A stretch of DNA of 64,000 nt from Eumeta japonica (Eukaryota > Arthropoda > Insecta > Lepidoptera > Psychidae). Positions within the stretch are counted from its first letter, which is position 1. Each line of letters begins with the position of its first letter. Below the pieces are notes generated by a model. The model saw only the letters and a program-made list of their open reading frames with translations, was not told the origin of the DNA and did not search any database. Where the stretch lies: assembly GCA_005406025.1 (NCBI GenBank), contig BGZK01000019.1:496001-560000 (forward strand), read 5' to 3'. Below are positions 63,385 to 64,000 of the stretch, one piece after another. Position numbers and translations under genes: made by a program.

Positions 63385-64000
63385 CTATGCACATAATAAT
63401 TACAGTATTTACATTATACATTTTTATCAATTAAATGCAATCGAGTAGCATTAAAGTTTTGTAATTATATTCTTTTTTATTGTTAAGGAGATCACACATA
63501 CGAGATTCAGTCAGGATTGGCTCTAATTTGATTACAATAGTAAGACAAAGACCCAGCCCAGGAGTGCATGACCCCCCCATAATCCCTTCCACACTCCAGG
63601 ATCAGCCAGTGGTAATATGACGCGTATTCAGAACTATTACAATCAAAACTTTGAAAATACTTGTCATCTTCTTGATATCAAACTTTATATAAATCACCTG
63701 TCGCACTTTTGTAAAATTTACTTTACAATATTTACTTTTGTTACGTTTAATATCCATCAAAATCATAACGCTTTACTGTAAACTAGTTGGACGCCCGATA
63801 TAGAGTTCTGTAGCCATTACTAAAAAAAAATGCATTTAAATTTTATATTGATTTTGTATTGTGAAATTTTGCATAATTAGGTTTATACTAACATTCTATT
63901 TTCAGTTTGAAGAGGTAAATAACAGGTTTAGATAAATAATTTATATGACAATCTTTTATACAAAGTTTACATTGAATATATTTTATTACTATTACATTAC
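63385..64000. other. Gene C intron, right edge
   Basis: AT-rich sequence upstream of gene C exon 4. No sequence resembling exon 3 (SPTG and YDD motifs in A and B) is present, so exons 1-3 must lie past the window end. Confidence 0.6.

Overview
The window looks like nuclear DNA from a moth or butterfly (Lepidoptera). It is AT-rich, its genes have many short GC-rich exons separated by long AT-rich introns, and it carries interspersed repeats of types I associate with lepidopteran genomes (Jockey- and RTE-like LINE tails, short inverted-repeat elements, SINE-like pieces). No bacterial operon, CRISPR array or rRNA gene is visible. The species assignment is inference.

The protein-coding content is three tandem, same-strand (minus) paralogues of an M17 leucyl-aminopeptidase-type gene, closest in my reading to the family annotated in animals as 'putative aminopeptidase W07G4.4'. 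Gene A (3703-21188) and gene B (26831-42417) are complete with 12 coding exons each. Gene C (54667-63384) shows exons 4-12 and runs off the right edge, so its exons 1-3 lie beyond 64000. Exons 3-10 keep identical lengths and phases in every copy where they are visible (89, 145, 128, 194, 71, 105, 180, 122 nt); exons 1, 2, 11 and 12 vary slightly. All M17 metal ligands and both catalytic residues are present in all three, so all are predicted active. A and B begin with a hydrophobic leader encoded by a separate first exon, which predicts secretion or membrane anchoring for a family usually regarded as cytosolic. Their core promoters (TATA box, initiator, and an 18-bp upstream element at conserved spacing) are clearly duplicated from one another.

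Layout: 1-3702, 3' flank of A with no recognisable gene. 3703-21188, gene A; its introns hold a foldback element, a 22-bp minisatellite, a perfect 32-bp hairpin beside a splice acceptor, a decayed Jockey-like LINE and a hAT-like short element. 21189-26830, spacer A/B, containing the promoter of A, a near-palindromic foldback element and a lepidopteran SINE/LINE tail. 26831-42417, gene B, with a Jockey 3' end and a 946-bp terminal-inverted-repeat element in introns. 42418-54666, spacer B/C, dominated by a roughly 5.1-kb array of about 110 copies of a 46-bp repeat, preceded by a degraded 105-bp tandem repeat. 54667-63384, gene C, whose last intron holds an internally deleted RTE-like LINE and a second partial copy.

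How the genes fit together: the three enzymes probably share one ancestral reaction (removal of N-terminal residues from peptides by a two-metal site). A and B share the DSGG active-site loop while C keeps DTGGAD. Exons 6 and 10 of A and C are, however, almost identical at DNA level, which suggests gene conversion across the cluster. I found no evidence for a wholly new system. The best leads are the leader-bearing aminopeptidase cluster with its duplicated promoter, the exon mosaic, the shifted last splice site of gene B, and the satellite array.
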